Source: Pseudomonas asplenii (lineage in GTDB: Bacteria; Pseudomonadota; Gammaproteobacteria; Pseudomonadales; Pseudomonadaceae). Taken from it: a DNA stretch of 64,000 nt. A program made the position numbers and the translations under genes. Positions 44,515 to 53,311 of the stretch are shown here, piece by piece (positions within the stretch are counted from its first letter, which is position 1; each line of letters starts with the position of its first letter). The notes under the pieces are model-generated. The model saw nothing but the letters and a program-made list of their open reading frames with translations. It was not told the origin of the DNA and did no database searches. The stretch spans positions 3,720,001-3,784,000 of the forward strand of contig NZ_LT629777.1 of NCBI RefSeq assembly GCF_900105475.1, read 5' to 3'.

Positions 44515-45309
44515 ATGTATTCACCCTCCCGGTGTCGGCAGGTCGTTCGTTCCGGTTTACTGGCCACGCTCCTGTTGGGCGCGAGCGGGGCCCAGGCGGC
44601 GAGTTCGGTACTGATCTGGCCGATCGATCCGGTGCTGGAGGCCGACCAACAGGCCAGTGCGCTGTGGCTGGAAAACCGTGGCACTGAAACGGCGAATCTG
44701 CAGATCCGTGTCTTCGGCTGGGTTCAGAACGCATACGACGACCAGTATCAGAACCAGCGCGAGGTGGTCGGCAGCCCACCGGTAGCGCGCATCGAGCCGG
44801 GTCAGAAGCAACTGGTGCGGCTGACCCGCACCGGGCAACTGCCGCCAGGGACCGAGAAGGCCTATCGCATCATCATCGACGAGATTCCGGCGGCGAAACC
44901 AGCGGGCGGTTCGGCGGATGACAGCAAGACGTCGGCGGCGATCCAGTTCCAGATGCGCTACTCGGTGCCGCTGTTCGCCTATGGTGTGGGGCTATGGAGC
45001 AAGGAAGACGCCAATCGTCCCCGTGATCCGAAGAGTGCCGGAGTGCCGGAATTGAGCTGGCGCAAGGTGGCCGAAGGAGGGCGGTCCTATATCGAGATCC
45101 GCAATCGTGGTGCCGTGCATGCCCGCCTGACCGATGTGACAGTCAAGCAGGGTGGTCAGGTCCGGCCGGTGGCCGAAGGGTTGCTGGGCTATGTGCTGCC
45201 GGGCGCGACCATGCGCTGGCCGGTGTCCGAGCCGCTGGCCAGCGGCCAGGAACTGCTGCTGCGGGTCAACGGTGCGCCGCAGGCCCAGAGCATCAGAGGT
45301 GAACGGTGA
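44515..45309 (+). CDS. Periplasmic pilus chaperone (CsuC/CupE4 type)
   Basis: Folds and caps pilins in the periplasm before delivery to the usher. It has 264 residues with a signal peptide (RSGLLATLLLGASGAQA). Two Ig-like domains are seen: the first with SSVLIWPIDPVLEADQQASALWL and RLTRTGQLPPGTEKAYRIII (the conserved chaperone block), the second with VPELSWRKV and RLTDVTVKQGGQVRPV. AAGGAG before the ATG at 44515 decides the start over one eight codons earlier. The usher begins 19 bases after its stop. Confidence 0.92.
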   Translation: MYSPSRCRQVVRSGLLATLLLGASGAQAASSVLIWPIDPVLEADQQASALWLENRGTETANLQIRVFGWVQNAYDDQYQNQREVVGSPPVARIEPGQKQLVRLTRTGQLPPGTEKAYRIIIDEIPAAKPAGGSADDSKTSAAIQFQMRYSVPLFAYGVGLWSKEDANRPRDPKSAGVPELSWRKVAEGGRSYIEIRNRGAVHARLTDVTVKQGGQVRPVAEGLLGYVLPGATMRWPVSEPLASGQELLLRVNGAPQAQSIRGER

Positions 45310-45328
45310 CGGGTAGGGAGTGAGCTGA

Positions 45329-47677
45329 GTGTCGGCTCGTCGCACCCCCCGTCTGCCCTGGTGTGCCATGGGCTATTGCTGGCTGGTGCTGACCTCGGCG
45401 ACCGAGGCCGGTGAATTGCCACCACCGCCTACCAGTCTGGAGGCAATGCCCGATGCGCAGCTGTATCTCGAGCTGCTGGTCAACCAGATGGATACCGGCA
45501 AGGTCATCATCGTTGAGCAGCGGGCGGGACGGTTGTTCCTGTCCGCCGCTGATCTGCAGGCGCTCGGCATGAAACTGCCGACACAGGTGGACGCCGAAGT
45601 GGCGCTCGACCAGGTGCCAGGCTTGCACAGCGACTACGACAGCCAGGGCCAGCGCCTGTTGTTGAGCGTGCCACCGGACTGGCTGCCGGCGCAGTTCCTC
45701 GGTAATCGCCAGGCCTATCCGCGCAGCCAGGCGTTGACCAGTTTCGGTGCGATGCTCAACTACGACCTGTACCTCAACGACACTGACGATGCTGGCACCT
45801 ACCTGGCCGCCTGGAACGAGCTGCGGGTCTTCGACACCTGGGGCACGCTGTCCAACACCGGACAATACCGACGCAGTTTCGGCGCCGAATCCGGCAATGG
45901 GCTGAGCAACCGTTACCTGCGCTACGACACCTCCTGGCGCTTCTCCGACGATGAGCGAATGCTCACCTACGAGGCCGGCGACGTGGTCAGCGGGGCTTTG
46001 CCCTGGAGCAGTTCGGTGCGCCTGGGCGGGGTGCAGTTTGCGCGCGACTTCGGCGTGCGTCCGGACCTGGTGACCTATCCATTGCCACAGTTCGTCGGGG
46101 AAGCGGCGGTGCCGTCCTCGGTGGATCTGTTCATCAACGGTTTCAAATCGTCCAGCGACAAGGTGCAGCCGGGGCCGTATACCCTGACCAACATTCCGTT
46201 CATCAACGGCGCGGGCGAGGCGGTGGTGGTGACCACCGACGCCCTCGGGCGGCAGGTTTCCACCACCGTGCCGTTCTATGTCACCAGCACCCTGCTGCAA
46301 AAGGGTCTGACGGACTTCTCGGTGGCCGCAGGGACCCTGCGTCGCGATTATGGGCGGCGGGATTTCGGTTATGGTCCGGGAGTGACTTCCGGCAGCCTGC
46401 GCTATGGCATCAGCGACAGCTTTACCCTGGAAAGTCATGCCGAAGCTGCCAGCGATCTGACCCTTGGCGGTATCGGCGGCAATCTGCGCCTGGGCAATTT
46501 CGGCGTGCTCAACAGTGCGATCAGCCAGAGCCGTTTCGATGGTCGCCAGGGCCAGCAATTGAGCCTGGGCTACCAGTACAGCAGCCGGCGCTACAGCGTG
46601 TCGTACCAGCGGCTGGAGCGACATGACCAGTATGCCGACCTGTCGGTGATCGACAGCCCCTATGTCAGCCTGAGCAAGCGTAGCGAGCAGGTCACGGCGA
46701 GTGTCAGTCTCGACGATTGGGGCAGCCTGGGTGCCGGCTATTTCGACATCCGCGCCGCCGACGACTCCCGTACCCGTCTGCTGAACCTGACCTGGAGCCG
46801 GGCGCTTTGGGGCGGCAGCAGTTTCTACCTGTCGGCCAACCGTGAGATCGGCGACAGTCAATGGGCGGTGCAGGCCCAAGTGGTGATTCCCTTCGACCTC
46901 AGCGGCAGCCTGAGCATGAGCGTCGAGCGCAGTACCAGCGGCCAGACCCGCGAGCGGGTCAACTTCAGTCGTGCCGTACCGACCCAGGGTGGTTTTGGCT
47001 ACAACCTCGGTTATGCCCACGGTCAGGGGCCGGACTATCGCCAGGCCGATCTGACTTGGCGTCTGCAGTCGGTGCAACTGCAAGCCGGCGTCTATGGCAG
47101 CAGCGATGCCGAGACCCGTTGGGCCGATGCCAGTGGTTCGCTGGTATGGATGGACCGGCAGGTGTTTGCCGCCAATCGCATCAACGACGCCTTCGTGGTG
47201 GTCAGCACCGAGGGTTATCCGAAGGTCCCGGTGCGCTACGAAAACCAGTTGGTGGGCGAGACCGACAGCTCCGGGCGATTGCTGGTGCCCTGGAGCAGTG
47301 GCTACTACAGCGGCAAGTACGAGATCGATCCGTTGAACCTGCCTGCCGACGTGCGCAGCCCCAAGGTCGAACAACGGGTTGCGGTCCGTCGCGGCAGCGG
47401 CTACCTGCTGCATTTCCCGCTGACGCGTATCGCCGCCGCCAGCGTCGAGTTGGTCGATGACCAGCACCAGCCGTTGCCGCTGGGGGGACAGGTGATTCAT
47501 GAGCAGAGCGGTGCGACGGCAGTGGTTGGCTGGGATGGATTGGTGTATCTGGAAAACCTGGCGAAGCAGAACTCGCTGAAGGTGAGCCTGCCGGATGGCC
47601 GTCTCTGTCAGGTGCAGTTTGCCCTGCCGGAATCCGCCGAGCAGGTGCCGCTGATCGGCCCGCTGGTCTGTCGCTGA
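45329..47677 (+). CDS. Outer-membrane usher (CsuD/CupE5 type)
   Basis: Outer-membrane pore that assembles and secretes the pilus. It has 782 residues. The N-terminal periplasmic domain includes YLELLVNQMDTGKVIIVEQR; the barrel spans about residues 130-660 with the plug domain inside (SSVDLFINGFKSSSDKVQPG, GAGEAVVVTTDALGRQVS); and the C-terminal domains contain LPLGGQVIHEQSGATAVVGW and end CR. Translation probably begins at GTG with GGGAG about 10 bases earlier; an ATG 13 codons in is an alternative. It belongs to the archaic usher branch, consistent with spore coat U subunits. Confidence 0.93.
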   Translation: MSARRTPRLPWCAMGYCWLVLTSATEAGELPPPPTSLEAMPDAQLYLELLVNQMDTGKVIIVEQRAGRLFLSAADLQALGMKLPTQVDAEVALDQVPGLHSDYDSQGQRLLLSVPPDWLPAQFLGNRQAYPRSQALTSFGAMLNYDLYLNDTDDAGTYLAAWNELRVFDTWGTLSNTGQYRRSFGAESGNGLSNRYLRYDTSWRFSDDERMLTYEAGDVVSGALPWSSSVRLGGVQFARDFGVRPDLVTYPLPQFVGEAAVPSSVDLFINGFKSSSDKVQPGPYTLTNIPFINGAGEAVVVTTDALGRQVSTTVPFYVTSTLLQKGLTDFSVAAGTLRRDYGRRDFGYGPGVTSGSLRYGISDSFTLESHAEAASDLTLGGIGGNLRLGNFGVLNSAISQSRFDGRQGQQLSLGYQYSSRRYSVSYQRLERHDQYADLSVIDSPYVSLSKRSEQVTASVSLDDWGSLGAGYFDIRAADDSRTRLLNLTWSRALWGGSSFYLSANREIGDSQWAVQAQVVIPFDLSGSLSMSVERSTSGQTRERVNFSRAVPTQGGFGYNLGYAHGQGPDYRQADLTWRLQSVQLQAGVYGSSDAETRWADASGSLVWMDRQVFAANRINDAFVVVSTEGYPKVPVRYENQLVGETDSSGRLLVPWSSGYYSGKYEIDPLNLPADVRSPKVEQRVAVRRGSGYLLHFPLTRIAAASVELVDDQHQPLPLGGQVIHEQSGATAVVGWDGLVYLENLAKQNSLKVSLPDGRLCQVQFALPESAEQVPLIGPLVCR

Positions 47678-47699
47678 CATGGGAGGGTATCGGGTGAGA

Positions 47700-48665
47700 A
47701 TGCGTAGTCTGCTGTTGGCAGTATTGGCGAGCGGCCTGGCGGTCCAGGCGCATGCCCTGTGTACGACGGTCACCACGACTGCGGCAGGGTTCGGCTCGGT
47801 CAGTTCGATTCAGGCCCGGACTGCGGTGCAGTCGACCTCGACCGCCAATGCCGGATTACGCTGCAGCGGTTCGCTGCTGAGCTTGCTGTCGCTCACCGAT
47901 CACGTCTATGCCACGGTCACTTCGACCACGAGCGGCCTGGTCGGCCCCACGGGTGACGTCATCACCTACAACGTCTACGCCACCAACAACACCGGCGCTG
48001 CCTATGTGGTGAACCGGGGTACCCAATACGACTTTGCCCGCAACAGCATTCTCGACCTGTTGGGGGTGCTGGGCAGCGTCACGCCCAAGACGGTGCCGAT
48101 CTACTTCGGCACGATCACCGGCAACAACGTCGCCGCGGGGGTCTATACCGAAACCCTGAGCATCTTCTGGGACTGGAACTACTGCTCCGGTATCGGTGCG
48201 CTGGGTGCCTGCCTGGGGCGAGACATCAATACCGGCACCGTGACCCTCACGGTGAGCATGACCGTCAACAACGACTGCACGGTGACGGCGCCGAGCATCA
48301 GTTTCGGAGGCGCGCCGGTGGTCAGCGCTTTCAGCACGGTCAACCAGAGTATCAATGTCTCCTGCACCAAGGGCAGCCCTTATACCGTGGGCCTGGATGC
48401 CGGGCAGAACGCCAGTGGCGGGCGCCGGCGCATGGTGTCGGGGAGCAACTTTCTTGCCTATGACATCTTCAAGAGTGCCGGGACCACGGTCTGGGGCAGC
48501 GTGGGCTCGGCCCGGCGTTCGAGCAGCGATGCCGAGGTCAATCCGGGCAACGGCCTTGGTGTTGGCAGCCAGGTGTTCAACTATAACGCCAAGGTCTATA
48601 CCGACCAGGCTACACCGGCCGCCGGCAGCTACCTGGATAACGTCATCCTTGACGTCGGGTTCTGA
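47700..48665 (+). CDS. Two-domain pilus tip adhesin (CsuE/CupE6 type)
   Basis: Probable tip adhesin for attachment to surfaces. It has 321 residues with a signal peptide (MRSLLLAVLASGLAVQAHA). Two consecutive Spore Coat U-like domains are present, the first about residues 20-175 with LCTTVTTTAAGFGSVSSIQA, the second about 190-321 with DCTVTAPSISFGGAPVVSAF and ending YLDNVILDVGF. In CsuE the N-terminal domain makes hydrophobic contact with abiotic surfaces; the same role is inferred here. A GTG two codons earlier fits the GGGAGG ribosome site better and may be the real start. It is the last gene of the operon. Confidence 0.88.
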   Translation: MRSLLLAVLASGLAVQAHALCTTVTTTAAGFGSVSSIQARTAVQSTSTANAGLRCSGSLLSLLSLTDHVYATVTSTTSGLVGPTGDVITYNVYATNNTGAAYVVNRGTQYDFARNSILDLLGVLGSVTPKTVPIYFGTITGNNVAAGVYTETLSIFWDWNYCSGIGALGACLGRDINTGTVTLTVSMTVNNDCTVTAPSISFGGAPVVSAFSTVNQSINVSCTKGSPYTVGLDAGQNASGGRRRMVSGSNFLAYDIFKSAGTTVWGSVGSARRSSSDAEVNPGNGLGVGSQVFNYNAKVYTDQATPAAGSYLDNVILDVGF

Positions 48666-48668
48666 ACC

Positions 48669-49721
48669 CTAGCGCTCGATGCTGCGGTTCCAGCGGGCGT
48701 TCCACTCCGGACGCAGCCGGTTGACCTGGTCCCAGTCGATGGCCACGGCGGTTTCCAGGTATTTCTTCATCGCCTCTACCTGGCCACGGGTGCGGTCGGT
48801 GGTCGGGGTGTTGGGGTTAGACGGGATCTGGTCGCCATCCTCCAGCGCCGCTGCCTGGGCCTCGGGTGTCAGCAGGAATTCGGCCAGTTTCTGGGCCAGC
48901 TCCGGCTGGTTGTTATTGGCGATCGCACATTCGGCGACGTTGAGTACCACCGCGCCTTCCTTGGGTTGCGCGTACTCCACCGGGATGCCCTTGAGCTTGA
49001 GCGCGGTGACCTGGGTCGGCGTCAGCGGGAACAGCGCCGCCTCGTCGGTCTGGACCATCTCCGAGAGCTTGGCCGAGCTTGGGATGTATTCCAGCACGTT
49101 GCGTCCCACGCTGTCTGGCCAGGCCTTGAAGCCGGGGTCGACATTAGTCTCGTCGCCGCCCTTGAGCCGGTTGAACATCAGGAAGCCGTGCAGGCCGAAC
49201 GTCGACGATGACATCGACTGGAACACCAGCTTGTCCTTGTACTTGCTGTCCGCCATGTCCAGCCACGAAGTCGGCGCGGCCCAGCCCTTTTCCTTGAACA
49301 GGCGGGTGTTGTAGGCCAGCCCTGTGACCCCGAGGCTGACCGCCACCGCTTCGTCCTTGATCCGGCCCCTGGCCGGGATCTGCGCCAGGGTCGGGTTGTC
49401 CTGCAGCTTGCTGCACAGGCCCATGGAGATCGCCCGGTACATGATTCCGTCATCGAGGAAGATCACGTGCAGTTGCGGGTTGTCCTTGCTCGCCTGGACC
49501 TTGGCGAGGATGTCGGCAGAGGTGCCCGGGACGATCACCACCTTGACCTTGTTGGCTTTTTCGAAGGGTGGCAGCACCTTGTCGGCATACAGCCGCTCCA
49601 TGGTCCCGCCGTTCATGCCCAGGTACAGCGTCGGCTCGGCCTGGGCCGGAGTGGCCAGGAGCAGGGCAGCGAGAGGCAGGCAGGACAAACCGATCAGGGC
49701 ATTGCGTGGGGCATGGTTCAT
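48669..49721 (-). CDS. ABC importer periplasmic binding protein (PotD-like)
   Basis: Substrate-binding protein of the importer encoded by the same operon. It has 350 residues with a signal peptide (LIGLSCLPLAALLLATPAQA, about residues 9-28). The type II binding fold shows LYLGMNGGTMERLYADKVLP, VIVPGTSADILAKVQASKDN, VSLGVTGLAYNTRLFKEKGW and ALFPLTPTQVTALKLKGIPV. It lies last in a seven-gene leftward operon, 33 bases after the FAD oxidoreductase. The substrate is unknown; context suggests an opine or substituted amino acid rather than a polyamine. Confidence 0.88.
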   Translation of the reverse strand: MNHAPRNALIGLSCLPLAALLLATPAQAEPTLYLGMNGGTMERLYADKVLPPFEKANKVKVVIVPGTSADILAKVQASKDNPQLHVIFLDDGIMYRAISMGLCSKLQDNPTLAQIPARGRIKDEAVAVSLGVTGLAYNTRLFKEKGWAAPTSWLDMADSKYKDKLVFQSMSSSTFGLHGFLMFNRLKGGDETNVDPGFKAWPDSVGRNVLEYIPSSAKLSEMVQTDEAALFPLTPTQVTALKLKGIPVEYAQPKEGAVVLNVAECAIANNNQPELAQKLAEFLLTPEAQAAALEDGDQIPSNPNTPTTDRTRGQVEAMKKYLETAVAIDWDQVNRLRPEWNARWNRSIER

Positions 49722-49754
49722 GGCGCGATCTTCCTCTGGGTTCTGACGGCCCGC

Positions 49755-50870
49755 TCAGGCGGCGGGAGTGGCTTGGAAACGTTGGATGGAAAAGGCTTCG
49801 ATCGGCGTCGGCGACTGGCCCTGGCAGACCAGTTCGGCGAGCACCTCGCCCACCGCCGGACCGATCTGGAAACCCGCCCCGGCAAAGCCGAAGGCGTGCA
49901 GCAGGCCGGGTTGGGTCGCACTCGGGCCGATCACCGGCTGGCGATCGGGCAGGTAGCCTTCGGTGCCGCTCCAGGTACGGATCGCCTGGGCGCCTTCGAG
50001 AAACGGGTAGAGCTCGACGGCCTGGCGGAGAATCTCCAGCACGGCGCTCTGTCCCGGCCGCGCACGGGCGCTGTCGAGGGCAAAGCCCTGGCCGCCGCCC
50101 AGCACGCAGTTGCCGCGGCTGACCTGGCGGGCATAGATGCCGCCGCCTTCGACGCCGGTACTGGCGTCCATCACCAGCGGCAAGGGTTCGGTGACCAGCA
50201 TGGCCGGATGGCCGGAGTGGATCGGCACCGCCTCGCCAAACTGCGCGGCGAGGTTGCCGGCCCAGGCCCCCGCGCAATTGAGTAGCCAGGCTGAGCGGAT
50301 CTCCAGGCCATTGGCGGTCTGCAGGATAAAGCGTTGGCCATCGTGCTCGACCCGGCTCACCTCGCTCTGTTCCAGCACGTTGGCTCCGAGCTGGCGCGCG
50401 GCGCGGGCAAAGGCCGGCGACACCAGGCGCGGGTTGGCGTGACCGTCGTCGGGGCAGAACGAGGCGCCTTCGGCAATCCGCCCGACCCATGGAAACCGCT
50501 GATGCAGTTGCTTGCGATCGAATATCTGCAGGTCAAGCCCGAACCCCTGGCTACTATCGGCATAGACTTGCAGCGCGGCCAGGTCCTCGATGCTGCGGGC
50601 CAGCTTGAGATGCCCGGAGCGCTGGTATTCGCCGTCGATGCCGATCAATTCGGGCAGGCGGCTCCAGATACCATGGGCCCGCTGGGACAGTGGCAACTGC
50701 GACAATGGCCGGCCCTGGCGCCGCACCCCGCCATAGTTAACCCCGCTGGAGTGGCTGCCACAGAAATCCCGCTCCAGCAGTACCACGCTGCGGCCTTGGC
50801 GGCTCAAGGCCAGTGCTGCGGAGGTGCCGACGATGCCACCGCCAAGGATTGCCACCTCGACTTCGATCAT
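49755..50870 (-). CDS. FAD-dependent amino-acid dehydrogenase subunit (HcnC/OoxB-like)
   Basis: Catalytic DAO-family flavoprotein. It has 371 residues. The dinucleotide fold is VAILGGGIVGTSAALALSRQ (residues about 5-24), with SSGVNYGGVRR and the C-terminal FAD segment GYLPDRQPVIGP and AFGFAGAGFQIGPAVGE. It belongs to the group that includes HcnC, octopine/nopaline oxidase subunit B and D-hydroxyproline dehydrogenase. Its start overlaps the stop of the HcnB-like gene (ATGA), as expected for a complex. It is adjacent to importer genes and not to known hcn regulators, so glycine-to-cyanide activity is unlikely but not excluded. Confidence 0.88.
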   Translation of the reverse strand: MIEVEVAILGGGIVGTSAALALSRQGRSVVLLERDFCGSHSSGVNYGGVRRQGRPLSQLPLSQRAHGIWSRLPELIGIDGEYQRSGHLKLARSIEDLAALQVYADSSQGFGLDLQIFDRKQLHQRFPWVGRIAEGASFCPDDGHANPRLVSPAFARAARQLGANVLEQSEVSRVEHDGQRFILQTANGLEIRSAWLLNCAGAWAGNLAAQFGEAVPIHSGHPAMLVTEPLPLVMDASTGVEGGGIYARQVSRGNCVLGGGQGFALDSARARPGQSAVLEILRQAVELYPFLEGAQAIRTWSGTEGYLPDRQPVIGPSATQPGLLHAFGFAGAGFQIGPAVGEVLAELVCQGQSPTPIEAFSIQRFQATPAA

Positions 50871-52222
50871 GGCGTGACCTCCAGCCCGAACGGCAGCGGT
50901 TTGATCGGTGCCTGGGCACGCAAGCGGCCGATGGCCTCAAGGGCCAGGCCACTTTCGCAGGCAATGATCTCCGCCGCCGCGGCGCCGCAGATCCGTCCCT
51001 GGCAACGGCCCATGCCGACCCGGCAATGGGCCTTGACCCGATTGATCTCCCAATGCCCCTCGCGAACCCCCTGACGCACCTCGCCGACCCGTACTTCCTC
51101 ACAGCGGCAGAGCATCAGTTCGTCCGTGGCGTTTCGCGCCCAGTGCGCGGGGAAGGGGAAGGCATTCTCCAGGCCCTGACGGAACTGGCCGATGCGCGCC
51201 AGGCGGTTTTCCAGGTCGACGTTACGGTCGGGGTCGACGCTGTAGCCCTGGTCCTCCAGCAGTGCCAGGGCGGCGCGTTCGCCAGCCATCTCTGCGGCAT
51301 CGGCACCCATGATGCCGGCACCGTCGCCGGCCAGGTAAATGCCCGCGACGCTGCTGCGCCCGGCACGGTCTTGGTCCGGTAGCCAACTGCGGTTCAACGG
51401 GTCCCAACTGAACTGGCAGCCGAGCAGGTCGGCCAGTTGGGTTTCGCTGCGCAGGCCGTGGGCGAATGCCACGGCATCGCACTCCAGCGATTGCGCTCGG
51501 CCAGCCTGGCTCCAGTGCGCTGCGGCTACCCGTTGTTCACCCTCGATCCGCTCCAACTGCGCGGCCTGGTGTACGGCAACGCCGTGAGCACTCAACCAGC
51601 CCCGGTAGTAGAGGCCCTTGGCGAGGGTCAGCGGTTGCTTGAGCAGTCCCGGCAAGGCCTTGCATTGCGCGGTGAAGGATGAGCTGTCGAGCACCGCGAC
51701 AACCTTTGCCCCGGCCTTGGCGTACTGATAGGCGACCAGGTAGAGCAACGGGCCGCTGCCGGCGAACACGACCCGCTCGCCGATGGCGCAACCCTGGAAC
51801 TTCAGGGCGATCTGCGCCGCGCCGAGGCTGTAGACCCCCGGCAGGGTCCAGCCGGGCACCGGCAGCACGCGGTCGGTGGCGCCGGTGGCGACGATCACCG
51901 ACGAATATTCGAGGTGCTCGGCGCGGCCCTGTCGGAGCGTATCGAGGGCGCCGTGTTCGGCGTTCCACACCAGGGTTTCGGGGCGATAGTCGAGCTGGCT
52001 GTGCAGTTCATCGAGGGTCTGGTGGATCGCGCTGGCCTTGCCGGCCTCGAAACCATACAACTGCCTGTGCGAGCGGCGGAAGTTCTCCGGCTGGCGCCGA
52101 TAGATCTGTCCACCACCACGCAGCGATTCATCCAGCAGGATCGGCCGCAGGCCATGTTCGAGCAACGTCTGGGCCGCGCGAATCCCGGCCGGCCCGGCAC
52201 CGACGATCAGTATCGGCTTCAT
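50867..52222 (-). CDS. NAD(P)/FAD-binding dehydrogenase subunit with BFD Fe-S domain (HcnB/OoxA-like)
   Basis: Electron-transfer subunit of the three-part dehydrogenase. It has 451 residues. The first Rossmann motif is LIVGAGPAGIRAAQTLLEHG at the N-terminus, the second is VVFAGSGPLLYLVAYQYAKA near residue 155, and an FAD segment is GIYLAGDGAGIMGADAAEMA. The C-terminal BFD-like [2Fe-2S] domain has four cysteines in MLCRCEEV, KAHCRVGMGRCQ and the CQGRICG context. Its ATG overlaps the small Fe-S gene and its stop overlaps the HcnC-like gene, so the three subunits are made together. Confidence 0.9.
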   Translation of the reverse strand: MKPILIVGAGPAGIRAAQTLLEHGLRPILLDESLRGGGQIYRRQPENFRRSHRQLYGFEAGKASAIHQTLDELHSQLDYRPETLVWNAEHGALDTLRQGRAEHLEYSSVIVATGATDRVLPVPGWTLPGVYSLGAAQIALKFQGCAIGERVVFAGSGPLLYLVAYQYAKAGAKVVAVLDSSSFTAQCKALPGLLKQPLTLAKGLYYRGWLSAHGVAVHQAAQLERIEGEQRVAAAHWSQAGRAQSLECDAVAFAHGLRSETQLADLLGCQFSWDPLNRSWLPDQDRAGRSSVAGIYLAGDGAGIMGADAAEMAGERAALALLEDQGYSVDPDRNVDLENRLARIGQFRQGLENAFPFPAHWARNATDELMLCRCEEVRVGEVRQGVREGHWEINRVKAHCRVGMGRCQGRICGAAAAEIIACESGLALEAIGRLRAQAPIKPLPFGLEVTP

Positions 52223-52509
52223 GGTTTCGGCCTCCCTTCACGGCTCACCTGTTGACCGGCTTCGAGCATCGTCGAGCAGGCGCGCACCCGGCGCCCGTCG
52301 GCCAGCCGCACCCAGCAGTCCTGGCAGGCGCCCATCAGGCAGAAGCCCGCGCGCGGTTCGCCGCTGAAATCGCTGTGGCGCAGGTGCTCGCCGGCGGTGA
52401 GCAAGGCGGTCAGCAGGGTGTCGCCCTGCAGGCCGCTGGCCGGCTGGCCGTCGAGGGTGAAGTCCAGAGCCGGGCGTTGCGCTTCGGCCAGTCGTTTCAG
52501 CAGCGCCAT
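52219..52509 (-). CDS. (2Fe-2S)-binding dehydrogenase subunit (HcnA-like)
   Basis: Small ferredoxin-like subunit, 96 residues. Fer2_4 fold with cysteine ligands Cys57, Cys62, Cys65 and Cys78 (GFCLMGACQDCWV and RACSTML). The N-terminal FTLDGQPASGLQGDTLLTAL is typical of HcnA and sarcosine-oxidase-alpha N-terminal domains. It is the first of the three dehydrogenase genes, seven bases after the PotC-like permease and overlapping the next gene by four. Confidence 0.9.
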   Translation of the reverse strand: MALLKRLAEAQRPALDFTLDGQPASGLQGDTLLTALLTAGEHLRHSDFSGEPRAGFCLMGACQDCWVRLADGRRVRACSTMLEAGQQVSREGRPKP

Positions 52510-52516
52510 AGCGGCC

Positions 52517-53311
52517 TCATTGTTTGCCTACCAGGACCCGATCGAGGCCGTAGACCCGGTCGAGCAGAATCATCGTCAGGGCCGTGAGCGCAATCACCAG
52601 CGCCGACACCGCCGCCATCATCGGATCGATGGATTCGGTGGCGTACACGTACATGCGCACCGGCAGGGTCTGGGTCGCCGGGGAGGTGACGAAGATCGAC
52701 AGGGTCACTTCGTCGAAACTGTTGATGAACGCCAGCAGCCAGCCGCCGGCGACGCCGGGCAGGATCATCGGCAGGGTGATCTGGCGAAACAGCGTGAAGC
52801 GCCCGGCACCGAGGGATTCGGCGGCCTGCTCGGCGCTGCGGTCGAGGCCGATGGCGGCCGCCAGCACCAGGCGCAGCACGTAGGGGGTGATCACCAGCAC
52901 GTGGGCCAGGATCAGCCAGCCGAAGCTGCCATTGACCCCCATCAGGGCGAACAGCCGCAGCAGCGCCACGCCGAGCACCAGGTGCGGAATGATGATCGGT
53001 GAGAGAAACAGGCCATTGAGAAAGTCCCGCCCAGGGAACTGATGGCGGGTCATCGCCAGTGCGGCCGGCACCGCGATCAGGGTCGCCAGGCTGGCGGCAC
53101 TGAAGGCCAGCAGCAGGCTGTTGTAGAACGCCTGGACGAAGTCTGCGCGCTCGAACACCGCCTGGAACCAGCGCAGGGAAAAGTGGCTGGTCGGCAGGCC
53201 CAGGGTGTTTTCCGGGGTGAACGCCACCAGGCAGACCACCACCAGCGGCGCGAGCATGAACACCACGATCAGGCTATGGAACAGCAGGGCCAACGGGCCG
53301 TTTCTGGACAT
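52517..53311 (-). CDS. ABC importer permease (PotC-like)
   Basis: Inner-membrane channel subunit, 264 residues, with six membrane helices predicted by eye (first LLFHSLIVVFMLAPLVVVCL). The coupling motif with the ATPase is EQAAESLGAGRFTLFRQITL, followed by PMILPGV. It directly follows the PotB-like permease gene (stop and start codons abut) and precedes the Fe-S subunit gene, tying the importer to the dehydrogenase. Confidence 0.9.
   Translation of the reverse strand: MSRNGPLALLFHSLIVVFMLAPLVVVCLVAFTPENTLGLPTSHFSLRWFQAVFERADFVQAFYNSLLLAFSAASLATLIAVPAALAMTRHQFPGRDFLNGLFLSPIIIPHLVLGVALLRLFALMGVNGSFGWLILAHVLVITPYVLRLVLAAAIGLDRSAEQAAESLGAGRFTLFRQITLPMILPGVAGGWLLAFINSFDEVTLSIFVTSPATQTLPVRMYVYATESIDPMMAAVSALVIALTALTMILLDRVYGLDRVLVGKQ

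Noticed and set aside
45293..47776. Open frame of about 827 codons opposite the usher
   Set aside because: Shadow of the usher gene; the operon direction and usher domains settle the strand.
49755..52509. Calling the three dehydrogenase genes hcnABC for cyanide synthesis
   Set aside because: The same fold set serves opine and hydroxyproline dehydrogenases, and the importer plus IclR context favours catabolism; sequence alone does not show cyanide production.
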